Assembly (NCBI RefSeq): GCF_000969825.1
Contig: NZ_KQ033919.1
Span: 4,042,749 to 4,106,748, forward strand
Length of the DNA: 64,000 bases
Direction: 5' to 3'
Source: Parabacteroides gordonii MS-1 = DSM 23371
GTDB taxonomy: Bacteria; Bacteroidota; Bacteroidia; Bacteroidales; Tannerellaceae
Position 1 is the first letter of the stretch. Each line of letters opens with the position of its first letter. Both the position numbers and the translations under genes were made by a program. Positions 34,501-41,794 of this stretch are shown here, piece by piece. Below the pieces are notes generated by a model. The model was not told the DNA's origin, searched no databases, and was given only the letters and a program-made list of their open reading frames with translations.

Positions 34501-37500
34501 GCAACAAAGACAAAAAAAGTTGGTAGCACTTCACGAGTGGAATCTTATACGTATGAGAAAGGACGTTTTATTAAAACTCATACAGATGTTTTGGGACAAG
34601 TGGAGTCTTTTGTTTATGATCCGGTTTCTGGTTTGTTGTCTTCTCAAACGGATATAGCTGGTGACGAGTCGACTTTTACTTATGATGGTTTTGGTAAAAT
34701 AAAGACGCAATCTTTGAGTTCTGCATCGGCAAATAAGGTTTCAACAAATTGGACATGGACGAATGGTAACCCTTCGAAATCTGTCGTACTTCGTACAGAA
34801 ACAACAGGAGACGGTCAAATTATCAAAACCTGGTATGATGTTCTAGGACGTGAGATCCAGTCCAGTCATAAGAATTTTCAAAATAAAGAAGTTTATACTA
34901 CAACAGAGTATGATGCATTGGGACGTGCGATAAAAGTTTCCGAACCTTATTTCTCAGGGAGCTCTTCGTCTGCAATCCAATATCATACCAGTCAATATGA
35001 TAATTATGGCAGAATAAGTAAGTTAGTGACACCTTTGGGTACAATAGCCTATAGTTATTCTGGTAATCAAACAACGATTAATGATGGAACTAAAGGTTAT
35101 ACCACTGTCCGGGAAACTGATACTGCCGGGAAGTTAAAATCGGTAACAGATCCGGGCGGTAAGATAACTTATACCTATGGACCATCGGGGGATCCGGTTA
35201 AAGTTGTCTGTGGTTCAACCTCTTCTACTATGAAGTATGATCTATTAGGACGTCGAACTGAACTAAAAGATCCGAATGCCGGTACAATTACTTATGAATA
35301 TGACGGTTGGGGTAATCTGAAAAAGCAAACAGATGCCAGAGGTGAAGCGGAAGAATATGTATATGATGGTAGCGGGCGTCTTCAAACGTATAAAAGAGGA
35401 GCAGGGGAATCTTTTTCCTATACTTATGATTCTAAATATAAAGGGCTGGTGAGTTCTATTGCTTATGGTGGTGTGAAAACAACCTGTACTTATGGAACTT
35501 ATGGTCGGTTAGACTCGAAGACGGAAACTGTCGATAACAAATCTTTCCGATTTTCGTATAGTTACAATAATAAAGGACAATTGGAAACGATAACTTATCC
35601 AAACTCAAAGTCAATTAAATATGAGTATACAAATGGTGATCTTTATAAAATTATTTGGCAACCGAGTACAACGATAGTCTGGCAGAAAAGTGACGCAAAT
35701 GCAAAAGGACAGATTTTGTCGGTAAATTCAGGCAATAGTATACAGAATAATTTTACTTATAATACTATCGGAATACCAACTTCTATTCAAGCAGTAAAAG
35801 GGACATCGACTTTATTCAATGTCGCTTATCGTGATATTGATTCCCGTGGAAATATTCAAAACAGACATGATTTCTATAAGTCGCAGGGGGAGTATTTTGC
35901 CTATGACGGAATGAATCGACTTACGTCTGGAGTTGAGTATAGTGAAAATGGAAACATTACATTCAAATCGGATGCCGGAACGTATCAGTACGCTGCAAAT
36001 CATCCACATGCAGTCAACAAAGTGTCTCCCGGAAATAATATGGGGTTGGATAATACTAATTTGTCAGTAACATATAACAGCGTACGTTTACCTGTTAGAA
36101 TTACAGAAAACAATAAGATCTATACAATATCTTATAATGGAGGAAACAGTCGTATAAAAAGTCAATATGTAGAAAATAACTCGACTGTATTTACAAAATA
36201 CTATTGCGGTCCTTATGAAGAAATCCAAAAAGGTTCTATAACCCGTAAAAATTATTATATTTACGCCGGCGGAGAAATAGCGGCTGTTTATACGGAAGGT
36301 GCATCCGATGCTGGCATGTATTATTTCCATAATGACCATTTAGGTTCTCCCTGGTTGATAACGAATGCTTCGGGTAGTGAAGTGCAACGTCTGAACTTTA
36401 ATGCCTGGGGACGTAGACGGGATGCTTCGAACTGGAATAATTATACGAATCTGCCGGAGATGAAATTTGATCGTGGCTTTACGGGGCATGAACATTTGGA
36501 GATGTTTGGTTTGATTAATATGAATGCGCGTTTGTATGATCCGGTGTTAGGTCGTTTCTTAAGTCCCGATCCAATAGTCCAGGTTCCTGATTTTACACAG
36601 TCTTATAATGGATATTCATATGCGTTGAATAATCCGTTATCGTATAAAGATCCTAATGGTGAAAGCTTTATCCTCGTTGCTGCAATTATTGGTGGATGGA
36701 TCGGCATGGGTAGTGCAATGGTTTCCAGCGATAAGAGTGGTTGGGGATTGGCAGGGGATATGTTTAAAGGCTTGTTTGTAGGAGCCGCTTCTGGAGCTGC
36801 GGGTGCATGGGCTGGTGGTGCTGTTGCGGGTTCAATAACATCTCTAGGTTTTGTTCAGGGTAGTTTATCAGGTATGGCAGGTGGTTTCAGTAGTGGCTTT
36901 GTTGGATGCGCTGGTAATGCGTGGCTTGCCGGAGCTGGTTTTGGACAAGGGTTAAAGGCCGGTTTTGTAGGAGGCGGAATAAGTGGTGCTATTAGTGGAA
37001 TAATAGGAGGGCTTCAAGGTATGTATCGGCATGGTAAAGAGTTAGAGACATTTCGAAAGGGTTGTGCAGAATTGAATATAAATGAAAAGGAAAAACTTCC
37101 AGTGAGTGATAAATTTTTAAAAGAAGCACAAGAAACTTGGTTTAAGGATGCTCCAATGGAAAATGTGAAAAAATTTACAGTAGAAAATGTTCCTGATGAT
37201 ATTCAGCAAAGTATGGCGATAAACGAAGCGGGGGCACGAACAATGCCATTAAAAGGTAAAATATCTGGGAAATTTACTGGAATGTCTAATGTGTATTTTA
37301 ATAAAGATATTGCTTTTATAAGTGCAAAGAATTTGTATTATACGATGGGGCATGAATTTGTTCATGTATCTCAATATGCAGCATTAGCTGGACAGTTAGC
37401 ACAAACATTTGAGAATGATTTGTTTAATAAATTAGTAGAATATCATGCTTATAGTTATGAAGGAACTTTAGGTGGAAAGTCGTTTAATGGTTTTAAGGCT

Positions 37501-37602
37501 GATATACCAGCGATGATGACTCAATATCCAGTTGAATTTAAAAGTATGAATTGGAGTAATTTTAACTTTACTACAACAGCAAAATATAAATATCCATTTT
37601 AG
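31588..37602 (+). CDS. RHS-repeat polymorphic-toxin-like protein with C-terminal HExxH domain
   Basis: 2004 residues. Order: signal peptide (about 1-20); SpvB-like N-terminal domain (about 27-300, 'FDIGPVGNATYNIPVDLP'); FG-GAP/VCBS-type calcium-site repeats (about 325-690, several DxNGDG loops such as DYNGDGRTDLL); a long series of YD/RHS repeats (about 790-1560, for example YEYDGWGNLKKQTDARG); the RHS core ending (LGSPWLITNASG near 1583, GRFLSPDP near 1654, NNPLSYKDPNGE near 1682). After this conserved cut-off comes a unique tail: a glycine/alanine-rich, membrane-active-looking stretch (about 1695-1820) and a final domain with MGHEFVHVSQ (H1922, E1923, H1926) and a possible third ligand E1951, like DUF4157-type zincins. 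Layout matches polymorphic toxins carrying a metallopeptidase tip. Confidence 0.88.
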   Translation: MNKYIFHILLLIVPLLGLAQNTSNISGSFDIGPVGNATYNIPVDLPPGISGLKPDISIVYNSFSGDGIMGKGFSLSAISSIARANTTVFHNGSISDIKFNNNDNYMLDGNRLMYNVTMGQYRTEMNPYSQIKCISPNTSSAHFEVRTKEGLIMEYGNTSDSKLYAQSPHEGQVAFWMLNKVKDRIGNYYTYIYEKNDSNGEIRLKQIDYTGNEGSAPYCSVKFVYSNRNNAVNLNYIVGSEFKESKLLSEIGVYYGISLYRKYAMTYNFDANDFTYLLSKITVTGLDNETLKPIVFNWYKNTDFKHEQVIYDQSSSATNYINKAYISLGDYNGDGRTDLLATPMDDAGWTGWRLFLADTDGNKLTYSGSGTLPERFKEPVPGDYNGDGITDFLACRETVANSLDGVDSVSVSDTLGDQLDKASVTYYNYFVYYGTGSGFTAGPCITTESRPHGVRVADFNGDGAMDLFVYYKNKSGSQDYKICMSGYSSGTLTAFNTIKTGPILSEMNWDQVEVWDFNGDGLAEVINFHDGGYDYMENNGAGSLHRSRTGTFPNKNHKMSFGDFNGDRKIDILLTGWNNMEWGEWQTLLSTGVGFKSYSFPKKFNTFSKDIYVCDLNGDGNDDFFAVDKSSDNMSSLRCFTGYDNGRNFKEYTSVNTYGSDKWNFFPLDTRGDGKLGFLVTSASNSWKGYQLYMSNAGFSNLLKSATDSHGNVTTVSYKKMADPSIYTKTSPTGGAAAVSGYDCLSFTAPFKLVSNVSISNGIGGTNSIAYNYENAKVFKRGRGFLGFTRTIMNDLSTSVKTTITQDFSETYYQAAVKSIEKVYTSQNRKLMQTDYINALTKPSDVYGTFVYQPTSVTEQTYEPVANKVIQSVTTNYSYDNYGNLLAQTATYGNGDVQKVTNTYDNNTTDWIIGLLTRSVSTSTVNGSSQTNTVEYAYNNTTGLLQTQTVEPNQSSYKSITTYTYDGYGNVATKTKKVGSTSRVESYTYEKGRFIKTHTDVLGQVESFVYDPVSGLLSSQTDIAGDESTFTYDGFGKIKTQSLSSASANKVSTNWTWTNGNPSKSVVLRTETTGDGQIIKTWYDVLGREIQSSHKNFQNKEVYTTTEYDALGRAIKVSEPYFSGSSSSAIQYHTSQYDNYGRISKLVTPLGTIAYSYSGNQTTINDGTKGYTTVRETDTAGKLKSVTDPGGKITYTYGPSGDPVKVVCGSTSSTMKYDLLGRRTELKDPNAGTITYEYDGWGNLKKQTDARGEAEEYVYDGSGRLQTYKRGAGESFSYTYDSKYKGLVSSIAYGGVKTTCTYGTYGRLDSKTETVDNKSFRFSYSYNNKGQLETITYPNSKSIKYEYTNGDLYKIIWQPSTTIVWQKSDANAKGQILSVNSGNSIQNNFTYNTIGIPTSIQAVKGTSTLFNVAYRDIDSRGNIQNRHDFYKSQGEYFAYDGMNRLTSGVEYSENGNITFKSDAGTYQYAANHPHAVNKVSPGNNMGLDNTNLSVTYNSVRLPVRITENNKIYTISYNGGNSRIKSQYVENNSTVFTKYYCGPYEEIQKGSITRKNYYIYAGGEIAAVYTEGASDAGMYYFHNDHLGSPWLITNASGSEVQRLNFNAWGRRRDASNWNNYTNLPEMKFDRGFTGHEHLEMFGLINMNARLYDPVLGRFLSPDPIVQVPDFTQSYNGYSYALNNPLSYKDPNGESFILVAAIIGGWIGMGSAMVSSDKSGWGLAGDMFKGLFVGAASGAAGAWAGGAVAGSITSLGFVQGSLSGMAGGFSSGFVGCAGNAWLAGAGFGQGLKAGFVGGGISGAISGIIGGLQGMYRHGKELETFRKGCAELNINEKEKLPVSDKFLKEAQETWFKDAPMENVKKFTVENVPDDIQQSMAINEAGARTMPLKGKISGKFTGMSNVYFNKDIAFISAKNLYYTMGHEFVHVSQYAALAGQLAQTFENDLFNKLVEYHAYSYEGTLGGKSFNGFKADIPAMMTQYPVEFKSMNWSNFNFTTTAKYKYPF

Positions 37603-37603
37603 T

Positions 37604-38341
37604 ATGACAAAAAAAACGTATATATTATTATTTTTATTCAGTGTTCAAAGTCTACTTTCACAAGAAGTGAAAGTAGATTTATCCTTGTCATGGTCTAAGA
37701 GTAAATTAAGTATTTCTGCAGAGTATGATACAATATCACATCCCTATTTGTTTGTAAAGTATTCGAATCTTACACAAGATTCAATTTATATACCAAGGAC
37801 TATTTATGGATGTAACGAATTACCGCTAATTTTATCTTGGGAGTTCCCATCCAATAATATAGATTATTATAAAAATGGATTGAATGCTATAATACAAAAA
37901 ATCGCAGGAAGTTGTAGTGCTGGGAAATATGATGTTCAAGTGGATCAATTTAGGTATACATTAGATATAAATGAATATACAGAAGCTGAAGAGGTAGAGT
38001 CAAATTCCTTTTACAATATGCGTGTGGAAATGATTCAGAGATATATAGCTTATAAAAATGGATTTAACTATATCTCAAAAAATAATATGTCCACAAGTGA
38101 TGAAGTGAATGATTCTGAAAGATATGTGTTTTTAAATCCTGGAGAAACTTTGATAGATTGCTTTAATTTGGTAGCATTTATGATATTACATGGTGAATAT
38201 GTCTTTTACTATAATAAAATTCCTTGCAATGCTACAATAATGGAGGTTGATCAGAAGTTCTATTGTTTCCCTGGTATGAAAAATGGATATAGGTTATATT
38301 GTGGAAATGTTGTTCCTGATACTTTAAGTGTTATATTTTAA
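37604..38341 (+). CDS. Exported protein A, candidate immunity protein
   Basis: 245 residues with a signal peptide (cut near LLS-Q20). No family recognised. It starts one base after the RHS stop codon, so it is translationally coupled to the putative toxin. The mature protein opens with 'VKVDLSLSWSKSKLSI', 'YLFVKYSNLTQDSIYIP', and near the end has 'YVFLNPGETLIDCFNLVAFMILHGEY'. The same landmarks occur in the same order in the next protein, so the two are paralogues. A small exported protein directly after an exported toxin-like RHS gene is what one expects of a periplasmic immunity protein; no activity can be read from the sequence. Confidence 0.75.
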   Translation: MTKKTYILLFLFSVQSLLSQEVKVDLSLSWSKSKLSISAEYDTISHPYLFVKYSNLTQDSIYIPRTIYGCNELPLILSWEFPSNNIDYYKNGLNAIIQKIAGSCSAGKYDVQVDQFRYTLDINEYTEAEEVESNSFYNMRVEMIQRYIAYKNGFNYISKNNMSTSDEVNDSERYVFLNPGETLIDCFNLVAFMILHGEYVFYYNKIPCNATIMEVDQKFYCFPGMKNGYRLYCGNVVPDTLSVIF

Positions 38342-38364
38342 TAACTAAAATATTGATCTTAATC

Positions 38365-39123
38365 ATGATAAAACAGCTTGCATTTATATTAACGCTTTTT
38401 CTGACTACTGAGTCTTATGGACAGCAACTTTCTGTTGAACTATCTATAGAATGGATGAAAAGTATAAGTTTTTCATATCGAAATAAAGGAATAGATAGTA
38501 TTCCTTATTTAAAAATTACATATAATAATTTGTCCGATAAATATATTTATTTCCCTAAAGTATATCAAAATACAGTCTCATTGCCTTCTTTTTCACAATC
38601 GATAAGAAATACTTGTTATAAAGCAGATACTTTTTGTAAAGAAAATTCATCTGTAGTGAAATGGAATGTCTTTATAGGAGGTATGTATCCCAATAATCAT
38701 GTATGGGAGGTTTTGCCCGATAGTGTAGATTATTTTAGTGAACGAGAAAATGAAGTTATGAATGATGCATTGTATTCTGTTTATGCCTCATTGTTTGATA
38801 CTTTAATATATGAAAAACTTGAGAGTGATACTCTTGATGATGATGTGATAAGTCAGGATTTATTAAGTACATTAAAAGATGATCTTGTCTTTTTGCAACC
38901 AAAAGGAAAATATTCTGATTATTATTCTTTGGTTGGTTTTGAAATATTAAAAGGAGATTATACTTTTTTGTTACCTACTGATAAGATGTTGGATTTTATA
39001 GAAATAGATTCCTCTTTGGATAATGAAGAATCAAAAAGGATCAATTTACCTAATCAAATAGATAAATATTTTTTGTATAAAGGTCTTTTTTCTTCAAATA
39101 AAATATCAATTTTGTTTCGATGA
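38365..39123 (+). CDS. Exported protein B, paralogue of the preceding candidate immunity protein
   Basis: 252 residues from the ATG at 38365 (MIKQLAFILTLFL), 23 bases after the previous stop; an in-frame TTG at 38353 is less likely. A signal peptide ends near SYG-Q20. The mature N-terminus ('LSVELSIEWMKSISFSY', 'YLKITYNNLSDKYIYFP') and the late block ('LVFLQPKGKYSDYYSLVGFEILKGDY') line up with the neighbour, although overall identity looks low. The AT-rich codon use is the same as in the rest of this group. Two related but diverged copies behind one RHS gene would fit either an immunity pair or a retained immunity gene for an earlier toxin tip. Function not established. Confidence 0.72.
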   Translation: MIKQLAFILTLFLTTESYGQQLSVELSIEWMKSISFSYRNKGIDSIPYLKITYNNLSDKYIYFPKVYQNTVSLPSFSQSIRNTCYKADTFCKENSSVVKWNVFIGGMYPNNHVWEVLPDSVDYFSERENEVMNDALYSVYASLFDTLIYEKLESDTLDDDVISQDLLSTLKDDLVFLQPKGKYSDYYSLVGFEILKGDYTFLLPTDKMLDFIEIDSSLDNEESKRINLPNQIDKYFLYKGLFSSNKISILFR

Positions 39124-39282
39124 TGTTTATGTCTTTCGAATAAAGGGATATTTTGAATACTAAATAGATCAAATTGAGGGTGAACCAGTTCTATAGGACA
39201 ATATAACTTTATTAATTTAGTTTCTATAATCAAGGTCTATAATAGAAGAAGTATAAATATGAATGAATTGTTTGGACGGAAT

Positions 39283-39963
39283 ATGAAGTTTGTTTTAAGA
39301 GTATGTATTGTTTTTATTATCTTGAGTGCTAAAGCTTATGCTCAATCTCCTGTTTCTTTTCAAGTAAAGGCGGGAGCAGGTATTGCGAGCATGTGGGGTA
39401 AGAATACAGAAGAAAATGCTAAATTCGCTTATAAGGTGGGTGTTGGTATGGAATATGGTTTTAATAAGACTTGGGCGTTACAATCATTTCTGAATTTTGC
39501 TTCAAAGGGAGCTAATGAAGATGGAAAAGATTTGGGAAAGGCTACGGTGAATATGCTTTACCTAGAATTGCCTGTTATGTTGTCGGCCCGCTTACATCTT
39601 ACGGAAACATCTAATCTGGTTATTTCAGGAGGTCCTTATATGTCTTATGGAGTAGGAGGCAAAACGTCGGTCGATGTATGGTTGCCGATTCCGAGTAGTA
39701 CAGGTCTTCAGAAAGTTCATCAAAAATATAAACTCAATACTTTTGGCAGTATAACCGATGGGAATATGGGGTGCAAACGCTTTGACGCCGGGGTCGGATT
39801 GGGAATTGCCTATGAGTACCGGAGAATTGTGGTGGGCTTGGAAGGACAATTGGGGCTGGTTAAGATACATGACGGATTTTCCGATCTAATAGATATGAAA
39901 GAGCTTGAAGATAATGCTCTTAAAAATTTATCTGCGTTCGTAACGATTGGATATAAGTTTTAA
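39283..39963 (+). CDS. Outer-membrane beta-barrel protein (PorT-like family)
   Basis: About 226 residues from the ATG at 39283 (MKFVLRVCIVFII), which begins a clean signal peptide cut near AYA-Q20; an in-frame ATG at 39259 adds eight polar residues and is less likely. The mature part is an eight-strand-type barrel ('FQVKAGAGIASMWGKN', 'FAYKVGVGMEYGFNK', 'LNLSAFVTIGYKF' at the end) as in PorT/OmpW-like small Bacteroidetes barrels. It lies 159 bases after the RHS group and 83 bases before the sigma gene of locus 2, on the same strand. Membership of either neighbouring system is open; composition is intermediate. Confidence 0.75.
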   Translation: MKFVLRVCIVFIILSAKAYAQSPVSFQVKAGAGIASMWGKNTEENAKFAYKVGVGMEYGFNKTWALQSFLNFASKGANEDGKDLGKATVNMLYLELPVMLSARLHLTETSNLVISGGPYMSYGVGGKTSVDVWLPIPSSTGLQKVHQKYKLNTFGSITDGNMGCKRFDAGVGLGIAYEYRRIVVGLEGQLGLVKIHDGFSDLIDMKELEDNALKNLSAFVTIGYKF

Positions 39964-39974
39964 AGAAATACAGT

Positions 39975-40005
39975 ATTGCATATCCAGTGTTTTTGTTTAA
40001 TTTTG
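39975..40005 (+). promoter_or_regulatory. Promoter of the locus 2 sigma-factor gene
   Basis: TAATTTTG (39998-40005) matches TAnnTTTG and is preceded by ATTG at 39975-39978, 19 nt upstream, one base from the TTTG consensus. It lies 41 bases before the ATG at 40046. Confidence 0.5.
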
Positions 40006-40045
40006 TTTACAATAAAGCGGTTGTTGTGAGATATTGAACAGATAA

Positions 40046-40588
40046 ATGGATTTCGAGAATTTTTATATAACATGGTACTCGCGTGTTAAGCACTTTGCAC
40101 GCGACTATGTCCTTTCTGAAGAAGAGGCGGAGAACATTACACAAGATGTTTTTCTTGATTTCTATCAAAAGAGAGATTCGCTTGATTTCCATATAAATGT
40201 AATAGCCTATTTGTTCACGTCTGTAAAAAACAGGTGCATTGATTATCTGCGGCGCAAACTACTAGAGCAGGAAGCTGCTGCTAAAATGCAGGAAGAGTTT
40301 GATTTGTCTTTCCGTATGAAATTTGATTCGTTGGAAGCTTTTAATCTGGAGGGACTCTCAGAAGATAATATAAAAAACATAATTGAAAAAGCTCTTGAGT
40401 CATTACCCGAAAGGTGCCGGGAGATTTTTGTGATGAGTAAAATAGAGGGAAAGAAGCAAAAGGAAATAGCGGAAGAACTGGGTGTTTCTGTAAAAACCAT
40501 TGAATGTCAAATGACTATTGCTTATAAAAAGCTAAGAGAAGAATTAAAAAACTACTTACCCTTACTCTTATTCCTTTTATCTTCTTGA
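40046..40588 (+). CDS. ECF-type RNA polymerase sigma factor (locus 2)
   Basis: 180 residues. Region 2 covers about 5-75 ('YSRVKHFARDYVLSEEEAENITQDVFLDFY', 'VIAYLFTSVKNRCIDYLRR') and region 4 about 120-172 ('LPERCREIFVMSKIEGKKQKEIAEELGVSVKTIECQM'), with nothing else between, as in FecI-type ECF sigma factors. It is the first gene of the plus-strand order sigma, fecR, susC, susD, GH43, GH42 and should respond to the STN domain of the SusC encoded two genes later. It is more similar in pattern to classical SusC-linked sigma factors than the locus 1 protein, yet the putative target motif in front of susC is the same in both loci. Confidence 0.94.
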   Translation: MDFENFYITWYSRVKHFARDYVLSEEEAENITQDVFLDFYQKRDSLDFHINVIAYLFTSVKNRCIDYLRRKLLEQEAAAKMQEEFDLSFRMKFDSLEAFNLEGLSEDNIKNIIEKALESLPERCREIFVMSKIEGKKQKEIAEELGVSVKTIECQMTIAYKKLREELKNYLPLLLFLLSS

Positions 40589-40665
40589 GAAAATTGAAAA
40601 AAAGTCCGATTGTTTTTAGGGGGATTATTTTTTCTGTTCGTTTACTATATAAAGAACAGTGAATA

Positions 40666-41649
40666 ATGGATGAAAGAATCATAAAATATTGTCAGGGAGT
40701 ATTACCGAAGCAGGAACAGGACCAGCTTTTAAAAGAAGCTTATAATAAACCTGAACTGAAATCTCAAATAATAGGTTATCAGCACTTGCATAGTCTGTTG
40801 GAATTGGTTCCGGAAAAAATAGATGCGCAGCAGGGCTCTGAAAGCTATGCTGGCTTTAGAAGACTGGTAAATTCCCGGAAAAGAAGAGTTTGGCTGATCT
40901 CGTTTAGCCGGTATGCAGCAATACTAGTGATCGCCTTTGTGTCTGCCTGGATGTTGGCGTCTTATTATTTTGCAGGAAATCTTTCAAGACAACAGGAACT
41001 GATCGCATTTCAGCAGGAGCTAGTGGTGCCGCCCGGACAACGTGCGGAACTGACGTTGCCTGACGGAACGAAAGTGTGGCTGAATGCCGGTTCGAAATTA
41101 TCTTATCCTTCTTTTTTTGAAAAGGAGCGGAAGGTTTTTTTATCGGGGGAAGGATTTTTTGATGTGGCTAAAAACGAAAAAGTACCTTTTATTGTTTCTA
41201 CCGGAACGATCGATGTAAAGGCTTTGGGTACTCAGTTCAATGTGTTCTGTTACCCGGGGAGTGACTATACCGGTGTTTATCTTCAGCAAGGGTCTGTGAA
41301 GGCTTATTTCCCGTCTTTAGAGTCGGAAGGAGTTGTACTTTCTCCGGAACAGTATCTGGTTCAGAAAGGGAAACGGCTGGAACTGTCGACGAAGGATCCG
41401 GATGAGTTGTTGTGGCGCCAAGGTATTTATACATTTAAAAGGCAAAAGTTAGGAAGCATTATAAAGAAACTCGAATTATATTATGATGTAAAAATAATTG
41501 TGAAAGACCCGGAAATATTAAATTATGAATATGTCGGAAAATTCCGTCAAAGGGATGGCGTGCTGGAAATACTCCGGTTGATCCAGCGGATACATAAATT
41601 TAATATTAAAAAAGATGATGAGTTGAATCAGATCGTTCTGAGTAAGTAA
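40666..41649 (+). CDS. FecR-family anti-sigma factor (locus 2)
   Basis: 327 residues: cytoplasmic N-terminus (about 1-78) that binds the sigma factor, a transmembrane helix at about 84-104 (YAAILVIAFVSAWMLASYYF), the periplasmic FecR domain at about 118-215 ('ELTLPDGTKVWLNAGSKLSY', 'VKALGTQFNVFCY') and a C-terminal DUF4974/STN-like domain at about 255-326 ('RQKLGSIIKKLELYYDVKI'). It starts 77 bases after the sigma gene. On binding of ligand to the SusC/SusD pair the STN domain of SusC should signal through this periplasmic part to release the sigma factor. Confidence 0.94.
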   Translation: MDERIIKYCQGVLPKQEQDQLLKEAYNKPELKSQIIGYQHLHSLLELVPEKIDAQQGSESYAGFRRLVNSRKRRVWLISFSRYAAILVIAFVSAWMLASYYFAGNLSRQQELIAFQQELVVPPGQRAELTLPDGTKVWLNAGSKLSYPSFFEKERKVFLSGEGFFDVAKNEKVPFIVSTGTIDVKALGTQFNVFCYPGSDYTGVYLQQGSVKAYFPSLESEGVVLSPEQYLVQKGKRLELSTKDPDELLWRQGIYTFKRQKLGSIIKKLELYYDVKIIVKDPEILNYEYVGKFRQRDGVLEILRLIQRIHKFNIKKDDELNQIVLSK

Positions 41650-41654
41650 AAAAA

Positions 41655-41684
41655 AGTATTAACCTTTAAATGTAATATGTATGA
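41655..41684 (+). promoter_or_regulatory. Putative ECF-sigma promoter of susC (locus 2)
   Basis: AGTATTAAC (41655-41663), 16-nt spacer, TATGA (41680-41684), identical in both boxes and in spacing to the motif before the other susC gene. It begins six bases after the fecR stop and about 20 bases before the leader hairpin. Confidence 0.6.
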
Positions 41685-41702
41685 GTCCATGACAAATTAA
41701 AA

Positions 41703-41734
41703 AAATCGGCAGATATTGGCGTATCTACCGATTT
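41703..41734 (+). promoter_or_regulatory. Leader hairpin with TTGGCG loop before susC (locus 2)
   Basis: AAATCGG pairs with CCGATTT and AGATA with TATCT, with one C/A mismatch between, closing the hexaloop TTGGCG (41716-41721). No T-run follows, so it is not a terminator. It ends 60 nt before the susC ATG, matching the position of the locus 1 hairpin. Confidence 0.75.
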
Positions 41735-41794
41735 AGCGAAAAGCAAACCCATTTGTGATCAAAAAAAATAGTATTTACTTAACAAAACAAAGAT

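Noticed and set aside
31588-37602. CRISPR-like or tandem DNA repeats in the RHS gene
   Set aside because: The repetition is at protein level (YD and FG-GAP motifs) with diverged DNA; there are no regular direct repeats with spacers.
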